Positions 17,947-26,596 of a stretch of DNA of 64,000 nt are shown here, one piece after another (position 1 is the stretch's first letter; the number at the start of each line of letters is the position of its first letter). Both the position numbers and the translations under genes were made by a program. The notes under the pieces were generated by a model that did not search any database, was not told the DNA's origin, and saw nothing but the letters and a program-made list of their open reading frames with translations. The DNA comes from Rothia nasisuis (lineage in GTDB: Bacteria > Actinomycetota > Actinomycetes > Actinomycetales > Micrococcaceae). The stretch is from assembly GCF_928381405.1 (NCBI RefSeq), contig NZ_CAKMSB010000012.1:1-64000 (forward strand), given 5' to 3'.

Positions 17947-19074
17947 TCAGCTCACCTTCCCATACAAATTCACTAGTTGTTGCCCCATCTGTTGCTTGCT
18001 GGGCCAGTCAAAGGCTATGGGAGTAAGCCTCTGTTGCGCGATGATTGCCTCAGCGATCACCCTCACTGCAACCTCACGGTTGAGCTGCCTGAGAGACGGC
18101 ACCAGCTCCGCCCCCGCAAGAATTTCAGGGTTTCCTCCCACGGCGGTAGCCACCACGGCCAGGCCGGCGGCTTTGGCATCAAGCAGGGTGTAAGAGCAGT
18201 TCTCCCACACCGACAACTGCACCAGAACGTCCGCGCGCCCCATGGCCTGAACGGGGTCAACAAAGCCGGGGAAGGTCACAGCCGGCTCGAGATTCAGCCT
18301 GCGCACCTGAGCCTCAAGCTCGCCCATCAGCTCCCCCGCACCCGCAATTTCAAGGGTGGCTCCCGGGACCCGCTCGCGAACACGCGCGAAGGCGCCCACC
18401 AGCACGTCAAGACTCTTCTCGGGTGCCAGGCGGGAGAGAGAAAGAACACGGAGGGCTCCCGGCTCAGCCGGAACACGGGCAGCCTCAACAGCTGCGGCAG
18501 TGGCAGATGCGTCAAGGCCGTTATACACAAGGTGAACCCGGCGGGCACCCCACTTACGTTTCATCTGGTCAGCGGTTGATTGTGAGACGGCTATAACACC
18601 GTCTGTACCCCAGAGCCTCACTCGGTGCACTGTCTCCATGAGCCTTGAACGCCAGGGGGCGCCGTGGTACACGGCGTCGTCCCCTGAGATGCCGTGCTCA
18701 CTGGTAAAGAGCTTCGGTACATAGGTGGCAGGTCGGAGTAGCCTGCCTGCCTTGCGCAGATTCACCGCCACAGCACCCACCACATCAGCGTAAGCCAGGT
18801 GGGTGTGCACGATAGCCGGGCGCAACTCATCGATTACCTTGTTGAGGGTGCGCAAGGACGCCACGAACCCGGCCCCGGTGCCAAAGTCGGCTTCGCGTAC
18901 CTCGGCACCCAGCTCCCTCAGACGGGAGGCAAGAGCTCCTGCCGGGCAGAGCACCACCAGCTGATAGCCGGGTAGCCCGGCCTCAGCAAGGTCGCTGATA
19001 TGCCGGGCTACACCACCAAATTCAGGCACCGGTACACAGTGGAGGGCAACCGGCTGACCGGGGTTTACAGCCAC
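17947..19074 (-). CDS. GT4 family glycosyltransferase
   Basis: This is a 375-residue GT-B enzyme with N-terminal ALHCVPVPEFGGVARHISDL and THLAYADVVGAVA, the SEHGISGDD region, and C-terminal RVLSLSRLAPEKSLDVLV, LEIAGAGEL and ENCSYTLLDAKAAGLAVVA. The last segment departs slightly from the usual E-x7-E form, with Asp in place of the second Glu. The start is GTG at 19074, ten bases inside the 3' end of the NeuB fusion gene, which indicates translational coupling. The acceptor and donor are not known. Confidence 0.85.
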   Translation of the reverse strand: MAVNPGQPVALHCVPVPEFGGVARHISDLAEAGLPGYQLVVLCPAGALASRLRELGAEVREADFGTGAGFVASLRTLNKVIDELRPAIVHTHLAYADVVGAVAVNLRKAGRLLRPATYVPKLFTSEHGISGDDAVYHGAPWRSRLMETVHRVRLWGTDGVIAVSQSTADQMKRKWGARRVHLVYNGLDASATAAAVEAARVPAEPGALRVLSLSRLAPEKSLDVLVGAFARVRERVPGATLEIAGAGELMGELEAQVRRLNLEPAVTFPGFVDPVQAMGRADVLVQLSVWENCSYTLLDAKAAGLAVVATAVGGNPEILAGAELVPSLRQLNREVAVRVIAEAIIAQQRLTPIAFDWPSKQQMGQQLVNLYGKVS

Positions 19075-21308
19075 TTTTCGAGCCGATCAAGAGCGGTGAA
19101 GAAGCCTTCGCCGTTATTGACGTGGCCCTGCCAGATTTCGGGGATGAAGGATGAGCCCGGGGTCAGCTCACGCAGCTGCCTGCCCAGGGCCGCCCAGTCG
19201 ACGTCGCCTTCACCGATCTGCACGCCTTCACCGTCCACGCCGGTACCGTCTACCAGGTGCAGGTGGATGGAGCGGGGGGCCAGCAGTTCAACCGCCTCTG
19301 AGAGCGGAATCTTGAGGAAGTTGGCCGCCAGCACGGTGTGAGAGATATCTAGACAAAGGGCGGTGTTATAGGTATCCGAAAAATCAGCGGTGTCCCTGGG
19401 GTCAAGGAAGAGGTTGTGGTACTGCTGACCGCCCATAAGCCAGGGATAGGGCGGCAGGGTCTGGGCAGCCAGACGCACACCGGAAGTGTCAAGTTTGGCT
19501 AGGGCCTCGCCGATGCGCTCATACTTGTCAGCGCGGGCAGGAGGTGCGATGTGGCCGTCCTTGGTGAAACCGCCCATGGTCACGACCATGACCGGGTCGT
19601 CGTCCACGGTGAAGTAGCGGGTCAGATCGCGGGTGATGTCAATAGTGCGCTGGACTTCTGCGATAGAGCGTTCCCAGGTTTCCTGGTCGCGGGAGGCCAG
19701 GTCAACCAGAAAATCACCGGCGAAAAGGTCGGGCAGATGGGTGGTGAAGGACATCTCGAGCTTACGGTCAAAGACCTCGTCAATGTTGACTTCAAGATCC
19801 TTATAGGAGAAGTGGAACTCCAGAAAATCAGGCTTAGCGTCCTCAATGAGGGGCCTGTAGTCGTGGTAGCGCACGGGCAGGCCCCAGGGCCGGTCGAATT
19901 TAAAGTCGCGGCGGGTGACCAGGTCGTCCTTGAGGTCACCTTCGAAGAAGAAGGTGCCCGCTTCGACCGTGCGGGCCATGGTGCGGCCCAGAAGCTGGGG
20001 CAGGTAGTTGGGCTGCAGACCGCGGCCGGGTGATTTGACTTCGACGTCCGCCTCGGTGACGACCTCCCCCTTGGCTATGGTGCGGGTGGCAACCAGTGAC
20101 TTGGCCAGGTTGACGCGGTTCATAAGCTCACCGGTTGAAACCTCTCGGGCGGCTGCCGTACCAATGGACTCCTCCACCTCGCGAATCTGCTGAACCATAG
20201 CCTTAAACTCGTCGGGCAGCAAGGAGACGGTGTGGTCGTTACCCTCCAGGGTCTTATCGACAGTGAAGTGCTTCTCAATAATCTTAGCGCCGCGGGCAAC
20301 CGCTGCAAGCGGCACGTGGTAGCCGCGCTCGTGGCCCGAGTAGCCCACCAGGCACTGGCCAATCTCAGCCAGGCGGTCCATGTAGGCCAGGTTGACGTCC
20401 TTGAAAGGCGCAGGGTAGGTGGACTGGCACTGGAGCAGGGCGTAGGAGGCGCCCAGGGAGCGCAACAGGTTGACGGATTCGCGAATCTCTTCTTCGCGGC
20501 TCATGCCGGTGGAGACCAGCATAGGCAGGCCGCGAGAGGCCATATCGCGCAAGAGTTCGTGGTTGGTCAGGTCGGCTGAGGCCACCTTGAGGCCCTGAAT
20601 ACCGTAGTCCACCAGGGCCTGAACCGAGGGGCCGTCCCAGGGGGTGCACATGATGTCCATATCGTGCTGTTTGACGTGGTCAAAGACCTCGTACATCTGG
20701 TCAACGGTGAAAGAGAAACGAGACAGCAAGTCAAGGGTGTACTGCACACCTAGATCTTCGCCGGCTGACTTTGAGCCCTTCTGGCGGTAGAGGGCGTCCA
20801 TGTCGCGCAGCTGGAACTTGACGGCGTCCGCCCCAGTGTCGACGGCCAGGTCGACCAGGCGCTTAGCAAGGTCAACGTCGCCCTGATGGTTGTTGCCAAT
20901 CTCAGCGATGATGAATGCCGGTGAGTCCTCAGTGATTTCAGTGCGGCCGATACGCAGCACGTTCTGCTCGTCCATGGCGATGGCAACCAGGTGGCCGCGC
21001 TCGTCGATGAGGGGCAGGTGGCTGACTCCCTGAGCGAATTCCCCCTGCAAGTCTGCGGGTTCAGCCCCAAAAGGAGCGGTCTTCACCCCCAGATTGGCGA
21101 CATCAAGCGCGCTGGTCTCAAGCGAAGCGGTGGGGTTAGCGATGAGCCAGCGGCGGAAGTCGCCGTCTGAGAGGGAGCCCTTGAGCACGCCAGACTCGTT
21201 GACTAGGAAGATAATGCGCTGACCGTTAGCAGAGATTTTCTGCAGGGCGGTCAAAACCGGGTCTTCAGAGAAAACAATATAGGGGGTGATATTGCGTTCG
21301 ATAATCAT
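19065..21308 (-). CDS. CBS-NeuB-SAF-TIM-barrel fusion, nonulosonate synthase family
   Basis: The 747-residue protein joins four parts. Residues about 8-122 are a CBS pair, a likely nucleotide-binding regulatory module. Residues about 130-390 are the NeuB TIM barrel with EIGNNHQG (136-143), STGMS (266-270), EKHFT (345-349) and DHTVSL (359-364), which condenses phosphoenolpyruvate with an amino- or deoxyhexose. Residues about 402-460 are a SAF/antifreeze-like domain (VATRTIAKGEVVTEADVE). Residues about 470-747 are a second, xylose-isomerase/AP-endonuclease-2-like barrel with CLDISH and HLHLVDGTG. Typical NeuB has about 350 residues. The neighbour NeuA-like gene supports an activated nonulosonic acid, but NeuC and legionaminate or pseudaminate genes are missing, so the exact sugar is open. 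Confidence 0.85.
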   Translation of the reverse strand: MIIERNITPYIVFSEDPVLTALQKISANGQRIIFLVNESGVLKGSLSDGDFRRWLIANPTASLETSALDVANLGVKTAPFGAEPADLQGEFAQGVSHLPLIDERGHLVAIAMDEQNVLRIGRTEITEDSPAFIIAEIGNNHQGDVDLAKRLVDLAVDTGADAVKFQLRDMDALYRQKGSKSAGEDLGVQYTLDLLSRFSFTVDQMYEVFDHVKQHDMDIMCTPWDGPSVQALVDYGIQGLKVASADLTNHELLRDMASRGLPMLVSTGMSREEEIRESVNLLRSLGASYALLQCQSTYPAPFKDVNLAYMDRLAEIGQCLVGYSGHERGYHVPLAAVARGAKIIEKHFTVDKTLEGNDHTVSLLPDEFKAMVQQIREVEESIGTAAAREVSTGELMNRVNLAKSLVATRTIAKGEVVTEADVEVKSPGRGLQPNYLPQLLGRTMARTVEAGTFFFEGDLKDDLVTRRDFKFDRPWGLPVRYHDYRPLIEDAKPDFLEFHFSYKDLEVNIDEVFDRKLEMSFTTHLPDLFAGDFLVDLASRDQETWERSIAEVQRTIDITRDLTRYFTVDDDPVMVVTMGGFTKDGHIAPPARADKYERIGEALAKLDTSGVRLAAQTLPPYPWLMGGQQYHNLFLDPRDTADFSDTYNTALCLDISHTVLAANFLKIPLSEAVELLAPRSIHLHLVDGTGVDGEGVQIGEGDVDWAALGRQLRELTPGSSFIPEIWQGHVNNGEGFFTALDRLEKWL

Positions 21309-21312
21309 GGAT

Positions 21313-22059
21313 TTAGTTTTCTGCGTTTTCTGCGTTTTCTGCGTTGCTAGTTTCTGCTGTGTTCATGGTCGCTAAAAGTTGGTGCTCGGCAACCGAAAAG
21401 TCAATGGGGGCATCAATATCTACGCCCTCTATCTCATCAAGCATAAAGAGCTCTATTTTACCACCCAGACGATTATGGAGCGTCTCATAGAGTTCGGTGC
21501 TAGTGATGTACAGGGAACCGTTCTCACGGTAGCGGAAGGTCTCGCGGGTCAATTCCTGGCGGCGGGGGCGGGCCGTGACCTCGTACTGAGCGGTCGGTGG
21601 CTCCGTGGCTGCCCAGATGAAGGGGCCAATGGGGATAACACCCACCATAGAGTCTGCATCTGAGGCCGCAAACTGGCTGACGGCTCGTTCTAGGGTGCCC
21701 GGCAGGCGGACGGGTGAGGTAGCCTGCAGTAGCATGACGGCATCAGGGCGGCGGCCCACCCCAGTATAAAATTCGATGGCATGCTCGACTACCGGCTCCG
21801 TGGCGGTTGTATCTTCTGCCAGGTGAGCTGGGCGCATAAAGGGCACCTCGGCCCCATACTCGCGGGCAAGCTCCGCCAGTTCTGCGTCATCGGTCGAGAC
21901 CAGTACGTCCATCTGATGTTCTCGGCTCAAGGCGGCCTTGGCTGCGAGTGCCTGTTCAATCGTCCAGGCGACGAGGGGTTTGCCTGCGATAGGCTTGAGG
22001 TTTTTACGGGGGATTCCTTTGGAGCCGCCGCGAACGGGTATGACGCAGAGGATGCGCAT
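21313..22059 (-). CDS. NeuA-like CMP-nonulosonate cytidylyltransferase
   Basis: This is a 248-residue acylneuraminate cytidylyltransferase that would couple CTP to the product of the adjacent NeuB fusion. The N-terminus CVIPVRGGSKGIPRKNLKPI is the CTP-binding signature, followed by VSTDDAELAELA, LLQATSPVR and the FRENGS-like YRENGSLYIT. The last residues form the repeat AENAENAEN, encoded by a three-unit 9-bp tandem repeat just before the stop; this tail is not conserved. It starts at ATG 22059, five bases after the preceding gene. The nucleotide sugar made could be CMP-sialate, legionaminate or a relative. Confidence 0.88.
   Translation of the reverse strand: MRILCVIPVRGGSKGIPRKNLKPIAGKPLVAWTIEQALAAKAALSREHQMDVLVSTDDAELAELAREYGAEVPFMRPAHLAEDTTATEPVVEHAIEFYTGVGRRPDAVMLLQATSPVRLPGTLERAVSQFAASDADSMVGVIPIGPFIWAATEPPTAQYEVTARPRRQELTRETFRYRENGSLYITSTELYETLHNRLGGKIELFMLDEIEGVDIDAPIDFSVAEHQLLATMNTAETSNAENAENAEN
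21317..21343 (-). repeat. 9-bp tandem repeat at the 3' end of the neuA-like gene
   Basis: TTTTCTGCG is repeated three times in direct succession immediately before the stop codon and encodes Ala-Glu-Asn units. A change in copy number would keep the frame and only lengthen or shorten the tail. Confidence 0.8.
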
Positions 22060-22064
22060 GTTTC

Positions 22065-23147
22065 TTAGTTCTCCAGTAATTGAGTAAGACGTTCAGCTAT
22101 CTGCTGCGCGGGCTCCCGGTCAGGTAGCTGCGGGGCAGGGGTAGGTTCGCTCCCCCACTGGTTCATTCCATAACGTTGCCAAAACTCGGTGACCCAGGCG
22201 GGAGGGTTGGGGTGATAGACCCACGCGGGGACTCCGCGGAGGGCAGCTTCTAGCACGCCGGTTGAGAATATCGACACAACCGGGTTGTTCACCTGGTTGA
22301 GGGGTTGCTGCGAGCGATCAATCTCAATACCTAGTTTACCCATAAGGCCGTGAGTTAAGCGGGATAGTTTATCTTTCTCGCTGGGGTGGGGGCGGTAGAT
22401 TGCGCCGTTGTCTCGGGTAAATTTTATGCTGGCACGCATCAAGGAGGCCCGTGGCAGCTCGGCGCCGTGCATCTGCCCTAGAAAGACAGGGGGTAACGGA
22501 GTGTCTTCTAGCTCAGTTACGGGCTTCTGTGCCGCCTCCCAGAAGAGCTGAGAACCGACCACATCGTGGGTCACGTCAGCCCGCCCTGAGATCCAGAACT
22601 CTGCGTCCTTTTGGCTGAAGGCTAGCAGGTGGGTTCCGTGAGCGAGCGGGGGCGCATAGGGGGTGTGCAGGCCGTGTTGCACGGTAACGAAGCGGGCTCC
22701 TGCGCGCTGGGCCAGACGGTAGGCCGAGGAGCCCCAGGCCATATAATGCCCCAGTGCCACTGCCAGCTTGAGGTTGGGTAGCTCTGTATTCAGTTCGCTC
22801 TCTACCAGCGTCTTGCGCGCCCACCCCTCCCCGGGCAGGTGAGCTGTAAGGTCCTCCGGCGCCCACACCGCTAGGGGGAGGTGGGCGAGATATTCGAGGG
22901 GGCGAACGAGCGAGTTCAGGGAGGTGGGCGACGTCGAATCAAGGGCCACCAGAACCTGAGGGTTCTGCCCCCGGGTGTGGAGCGCACCGGCCAGCGGTTG
23001 AACGGTTTCGGTGTTTCTACTACCACCAGAAGCTGCCGGGAGCACATTGTGCAGCGCCTTGAGCATTTCCTTGGCTCTGCGTTCAGGCTTACTCGTCAGC
23101 TGCCATTTCTGCCAGGCTTCTAAATCTTCAGGAAATTTTAGGCCCAT
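22065..23147 (-). CDS. Unassigned protein, candidate GT-B nonulosonate transferase
   Basis: This 360-residue soluble protein is not recognised with certainty. The middle has LAVALGHYMAWGSSAYRLAQRAGARFVTVQHGLHTP (about residues 128-165), and the C-terminal half has YRPHPSEKDK and VVSIFSTGVLEAALRGVPAWVYHP. The V-x-QHG-x-x-x-P turn, the RPHP motif and the S-TG-x-x-E-A-x-x-x-G pattern recall GT-B transferases of the polysialyltransferase/CDP-glycerol-transferase type. It is encoded directly upstream of the NeuA-like gene with five bases between, the expected place for an enzyme using its CMP-sugar. Function is inferred from context and remote motif similarity only. Confidence 0.55.
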   Translation of the reverse strand: MGLKFPEDLEAWQKWQLTSKPERRAKEMLKALHNVLPAASGGSRNTETVQPLAGALHTRGQNPQVLVALDSTSPTSLNSLVRPLEYLAHLPLAVWAPEDLTAHLPGEGWARKTLVESELNTELPNLKLAVALGHYMAWGSSAYRLAQRAGARFVTVQHGLHTPYAPPLAHGTHLLAFSQKDAEFWISGRADVTHDVVGSQLFWEAAQKPVTELEDTPLPPVFLGQMHGAELPRASLMRASIKFTRDNGAIYRPHPSEKDKLSRLTHGLMGKLGIEIDRSQQPLNQVNNPVVSIFSTGVLEAALRGVPAWVYHPNPPAWVTEFWQRYGMNQWGSEPTPAPQLPDREPAQQIAERLTQLLEN

Positions 23148-24145
23148 AGGGTATCCATTTTCTGTGCACGGTGAAAAAAGGTGTGTTCAGCCTGGCTGCG
23201 GGCCAGGCCGGCGGCTCGAATTGAGTTACTCCAGCTGGGGTCAGCGATAATACGCTGGCACAGCTCAATCAGCTCACCGGTGCTCTGGTAGAGCAGTACC
23301 TCAGTGCCGATATCGTAGAATTCTTCAACGTCTGGGCGGTCAATGAGCTGTAGGCCGTTCATGCCGGGCACCTCGAAAGTGCGCATGGCAAGGCCAGCCT
23401 GCAGGCCGTGAACGTTGAGCGCACCAGCGGCGGCAGCCTGTACCCGGTAGGCATCAGCTAGCGGAATATCACGTTCAGCGGGCAGGTCAGGGCGCTTAAA
23501 CTCCCAGGTGCGCATGCGGTCAAAGGGGTGGTGTGACCAGCCCCGCCCGTAGACACGGACCGGTACACCGGCGTCCGCCAAAGCGAGCATCATCGTCTCA
23601 CGGTTCTTGTAGCGAGAGCCCACAAAGACAATCTCGGGGACGCGGGTGTTCGGGAAGTCTGCCAGGGCAGGGTCGTAGCCGTTAGCTACGAAGTGGGCGT
23701 TAATACCGGCGGCAGCGAGCTCTTCAGCCTCAGAACGGGCGTAGCTGACCACGGTAGGGAGCTGACGAAGAAATCCCCGGGTATAGCGGTGACGTTTGAG
23801 GTCGTCATAGAGCCAGAGAATATAGGGGATTTTGCGGTCTGTAACGGCCTGCCAGAAAATATCGCCCAAGGTGTCTGCTTTGATGACGATGAGCCGATCG
23901 GGGTTGACTTCTTTGAGCACCTGTAGGGCCCTGACTGTAGCCGCTCTTTCTGCCATTTTTTGCCCGTCAAAACCGACTTTGGAGGGTAACTCGTAGAGGG
24001 CTTTATTGCGAATCTTGTCTTTGACGGTGTCGAAGGCGTCATAGCGGTGCACGGTAACCTCATAGCCAAGCTCTTTAAAGCCGCTGGCAATGGAATAGCA
24101 ATAGCCGTGGAAAGCAGGGCTGATGATGAGGAGTTTTTCTACCAT
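23138..24145 (-). CDS. CgeB-like glycosyltransferase
   Basis: This 335-residue protein resembles CgeB/GT4-like transferases. An N-terminal LLIISPAFHGYCYSIASGF is followed by DRLIVIKADTL and IPYILWLYDD, then the C-terminal EIVFVGSRYKNRETMMLAL, VRVYGRGWSHHP and LAMRTFEVPGMNGLQLID. The FE-x-P segment is the usual CgeB donor-site signature. Its ATG directly follows the upstream stop (TAAATG), and its 3' end overlaps the next gene by ten bases. The substrate is unknown. Confidence 0.78.
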   Translation of the reverse strand: MVEKLLIISPAFHGYCYSIASGFKELGYEVTVHRYDAFDTVKDKIRNKALYELPSKVGFDGQKMAERAATVRALQVLKEVNPDRLIVIKADTLGDIFWQAVTDRKIPYILWLYDDLKRHRYTRGFLRQLPTVVSYARSEAEELAAAGINAHFVANGYDPALADFPNTRVPEIVFVGSRYKNRETMMLALADAGVPVRVYGRGWSHHPFDRMRTWEFKRPDLPAERDIPLADAYRVQAAAAGALNVHGLQAGLAMRTFEVPGMNGLQLIDRPDVEEFYDIGTEVLLYQSTGELIELCQRIIADPSWSNSIRAAGLARSQAEHTFFHRAQKMDTLWA

Positions 24146-25063
24146 TTATCGTTTGTTTTCTGCTTTCTTGATATATGTCAGTTCTTCGCGGAGTGTCGCA
24201 AGAGGGGTAACAGCCCGGTTACAGAGCGCTCTGATGGAGTTGAAGAGGAAGTTAGCAACAGTTACAGCTCTCAACGCGGTAGCTAAATGCTTACCTTTGT
24301 TCCATTTTGCGTTATAGATAAAGCGGGAGTCGAGTACCCATTGGCGACGCTGAGCAGAAGCTCCGGATGAGCCACCTCCAACATGTTCTACAACTATATC
24401 GCCACGGAAGATCCGTTTGATACCGCGGGTAGCTAGCCGACGCTGCAGGTCGGTTTCTTCGCTGTTCATAAAGAAACGTTCGTCCATCCCCCCTACCGCG
24501 TTGAAGTCTTCACGGCGGAGCATCATGCAGGCCCCCATGAGCCAGTCAGGTTCTGCCCGGTTGCCAGTGGTGCAGGCCAAGTCGTGCCCCACCAGAGCAT
24601 GCCAGAGGCGGGTAGGGCGCAGGCGGGCTGCGGGGGTGAACCATTCCCAGGCATGGTGACGGGTTCTCGGGAAGGCCCGGCCGACCCACTGTGATTCACC
24701 GTTGTGACCGGTAATCTGTGGGCTGAGCATAACTCCTCGTCCGGTTCTGCGGGTTTCTTCTTCGGCAGCTGAGAGCATATCGACGAGAAAGGTAGGCGGC
24801 AAAGTCAAATCACTGTTGAGAATCAGAACCCACAGGCCGGTTGCCGCTGCAACCCCAGAATTGACGTTGGCACCGAACCCGCCGTTGGCTTCCCGGCGCA
24901 CGAGGGCCACACCGTCTACCCGGGGGAAGGGCATGGGTGAGGCATCGTCTGAGACGATTATCTCAAGAGGCACATCGGCGCTCTGAGCTTTAATTTGCTC
25001 TATGAGCCCTAGGGTGTCGGTGGGGTCACCATAGAAAGGGATGACGGCTGAAAGTACCGGCAT
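24146..25063 (-). CDS. GT2 glycosyltransferase (WbbL/rhamnosyltransferase-like)
   Basis: This is a 305-residue GT-A enzyme. SAVIPFYGDP and IIVSDDASP open the fold, NGGFGANVNSGVAAATG is the typical WbbL-like loop, and ILNSDLTLP carries the metal-binding Asp. The acceptor half has GGMDERFFMNSEETDLQRRL. WbbL-like enzymes often transfer rhamnose from dTDP-rhamnose, which this locus makes, so rhamnosyl transfer is plausible. The ATG at 25063 has a strong AAGGAGGG site; a TTG three bases upstream is also possible. It is the first gene of the tightly packed operon that ends at 12591. Confidence 0.85.
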   Translation of the reverse strand: MPVLSAVIPFYGDPTDTLGLIEQIKAQSADVPLEIIVSDDASPMPFPRVDGVALVRREANGGFGANVNSGVAAATGLWVLILNSDLTLPPTFLVDMLSAAEEETRRTGRGVMLSPQITGHNGESQWVGRAFPRTRHHAWEWFTPAARLRPTRLWHALVGHDLACTTGNRAEPDWLMGACMMLRREDFNAVGGMDERFFMNSEETDLQRRLATRGIKRIFRGDIVVEHVGGGSSGASAQRRQWVLDSRFIYNAKWNKGKHLATALRAVTVANFLFNSIRALCNRAVTPLATLREELTYIKKAENKR

Positions 25064-25083
25064 CAACCCTCCTTACATCAGGT

Positions 25084-25176
25084 GAGACCTCTTCAAAAGT
25101 ATTAATTCTTAGCTCCCGGGCTCTCGCTCGCTACGAACCGGTAGATGCCACGAGAAAAACCTTATGAATAAGCCTC
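25084..25176. repeat. Palindromic intergenic element, copy 4
   Basis: The degenerate left arm GAGACCTCTTCAAAAGT (25084-25100) and the right arm ACCTTATGAATAAGCCTC (25159-25176) bound 93 bp. The core GGGCTCTCGCTCGCTACG matches the core of copy 1. The right end runs into the stop codon of the GT4 gene at 25175, so the repeat supplies two bases of that TGA. Confidence 0.7.
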
Positions 25177-26275
25177 AGCGTCGAACGGTATTTTTACAAA
25201 CGGTAATAACAGCATCGGCCCATACGGCCCAGGTCAGCCTGGTTTCTGCGTCCTTACGGGCCTGTACCGAAGCTACCTCGATTTCTTCGCGGCTCAGGCG
25301 CGTCAAGAGCTGTGTAGCCTCTTGAATCGTGTTCCGCTCTTCAACCAGCCATCCCGTATAACCGTCTCTAACCAGTGTAGGTATTCCACCCACCTTAGTT
25401 GAAATTACGGGTAGGCCGTGGTTGAGGGCGTCGGTGACTACTACACCGCCTGCACTCGCGTGGGTGGGCTCGAGCAGGAGGTCGTGTGATAGGTAGAGTT
25501 CTGACAGGTCAGCCCGGGGCATCTTTGGCCGGTAGGTCACTCCCGCTGGCGCTTCTGTACCGGGGGCTCCTACCACGGTCATGGTGAGGTCTGGCCTGAG
25601 GGCCCGAGCTCGGCTAAAAATTTCTAGTGCCCGGTCGCCGCCTTTGCGTTCCCAGTTGGATCCGATAAAGAGGATTGCTAGCCCGGGGCTACCTGTTGTT
25701 CTGCTACCTTGCGCGCGTGCGGCAGGGGAGATCCCGGGCCCGAAGGGAGCTACCGTTATGCGGTGGGGCGGTAGGTTGGCGTCTTCCATGAGCTTTTGAG
25801 CCGACCATTCGCTTGCCACACAGTAGTGCGCCGATTTTTTTGCTACGAGACGGTCGAGCAGCCTGCCTTGGTGTAAGGAGAGTCGCGATATTTTTTTGGT
25901 ATTGAAGTACCCCTCGATTACCGCCGAAAAGGAGGAGTCTGTTACCTGCACCAGGGGGATATTACTGGGGACCCCCAGCGATTCTTTTGACGCTGCCAGT
26001 GATATGACGGCGTCTACCCGGTGATCCTTGATCATTGTGCGCACCTGACGGGATTTTCGGTAGGTGGTGGCGAGGGCGTCCCCCGGTAGATAGACGGTTC
26101 CTGAGCGCCCGTAGAGCCGGGTGAGTAAACGGTCAATGGCGGCGTCGTTGGTATGTGGGACGGGCAGGGGAACAATGTCTGCTCGCTCTCGCAGAGCTTG
26201 TACCGCGGGCATGACGACCCCAGACCAGGCGGCCGGATCGTTCATGTTCCATGATGATAGGACTCCGATTTTCAT
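25175..26275 (-). CDS. GT4 family glycosyltransferase
   Basis: This is a 366-residue GT-B enzyme. The N-terminal domain begins KIGVLSSWNMNDPAAWSGVV, and the C-terminal domain has LAILFIGSNWERKGGDRAL, MTVVGAP, a helix around the PKMPRADLSELY segment, and ASAGGVVVTDALNHGLPVI where an Ala/Asp pair replaces the usual glutamates. This variant is seen in GT4 subfamilies whose donors are unassigned. It is separated from the downstream operon by a palindromic element that abuts its stop codon. The upstream 90 bases hold no clear promoter. Confidence 0.82.
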   Translation of the reverse strand: MKIGVLSSWNMNDPAAWSGVVMPAVQALRERADIVPLPVPHTNDAAIDRLLTRLYGRSGTVYLPGDALATTYRKSRQVRTMIKDHRVDAVISLAASKESLGVPSNIPLVQVTDSSFSAVIEGYFNTKKISRLSLHQGRLLDRLVAKKSAHYCVASEWSAQKLMEDANLPPHRITVAPFGPGISPAARAQGSRTTGSPGLAILFIGSNWERKGGDRALEIFSRARALRPDLTMTVVGAPGTEAPAGVTYRPKMPRADLSELYLSHDLLLEPTHASAGGVVVTDALNHGLPVISTKVGGIPTLVRDGYTGWLVEERNTIQEATQLLTRLSREEIEVASVQARKDAETRLTWAVWADAVITVCKNTVRR

Positions 26276-26363
26276 CTAGGTGACTCCTCGTTGGTAGATA
26301 CCCGGTGCGGTGGCCAGGCTACCGCTTGCTGCCTCAGTGCAAGTGTTTTTGACTGTGCCCGCT

Positions 26364-26518
26364 GAGGTTTATTCAAAAGTCTCTACGAAAGCTTCGGGCA
26401 CGGCAACAGTGTACTCACCCTTTTGCCTGGTTCACGGACTGGGTCGCAAGCTTGCCAGACCCAGCCAGTTCACCTTTCTGCCACCCCCCTTCCGCTATCG
26501 GACTTGTGAATAGGCCTC
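26364..26518. repeat. Palindromic intergenic element, copy 5
   Basis: GAGGTTTATTCAAAAGT (26364-26380) and ACTTGTGAATAGGCCTC (26502-26518) are imperfect inverted repeats 155 bp apart. The complementarity extends outward to GCTGAGG/CCTCAGC. An inner hairpin (CTGGGTC...GACCCAG, about 26438-26464) lies in the middle. Together with the prs terminator it fills most of the 320-base gap at 26276-26596. Confidence 0.75.
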
Positions 26519-26529
26519 AGCATAAAATA

Positions 26530-26566
26530 TTGGGATCATACGTATCTCTTCTACACATGATCCCAA
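26530..26566 (-). terminator. Terminator of the glmU-prs operon
   Basis: TTGGGATCAT (26530-26539) and ATGATCCCAA (26557-26566) form a perfect 10-bp stem, followed on the minus strand by TATTTTATG. It lies about 30 bases downstream of the prs stop codon. Confidence 0.65.
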
Positions 26567-26596
26567 CCAGTAATTTATTAAGCCTCTACAAAACGC

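Noticed and set aside
19551-20033. Plus-strand frame of 160 codons inside the NeuB fusion gene
   Set aside because: It is a shadow frame on the opposite strand of a conserved gene, with no ribosome-binding site or family features.
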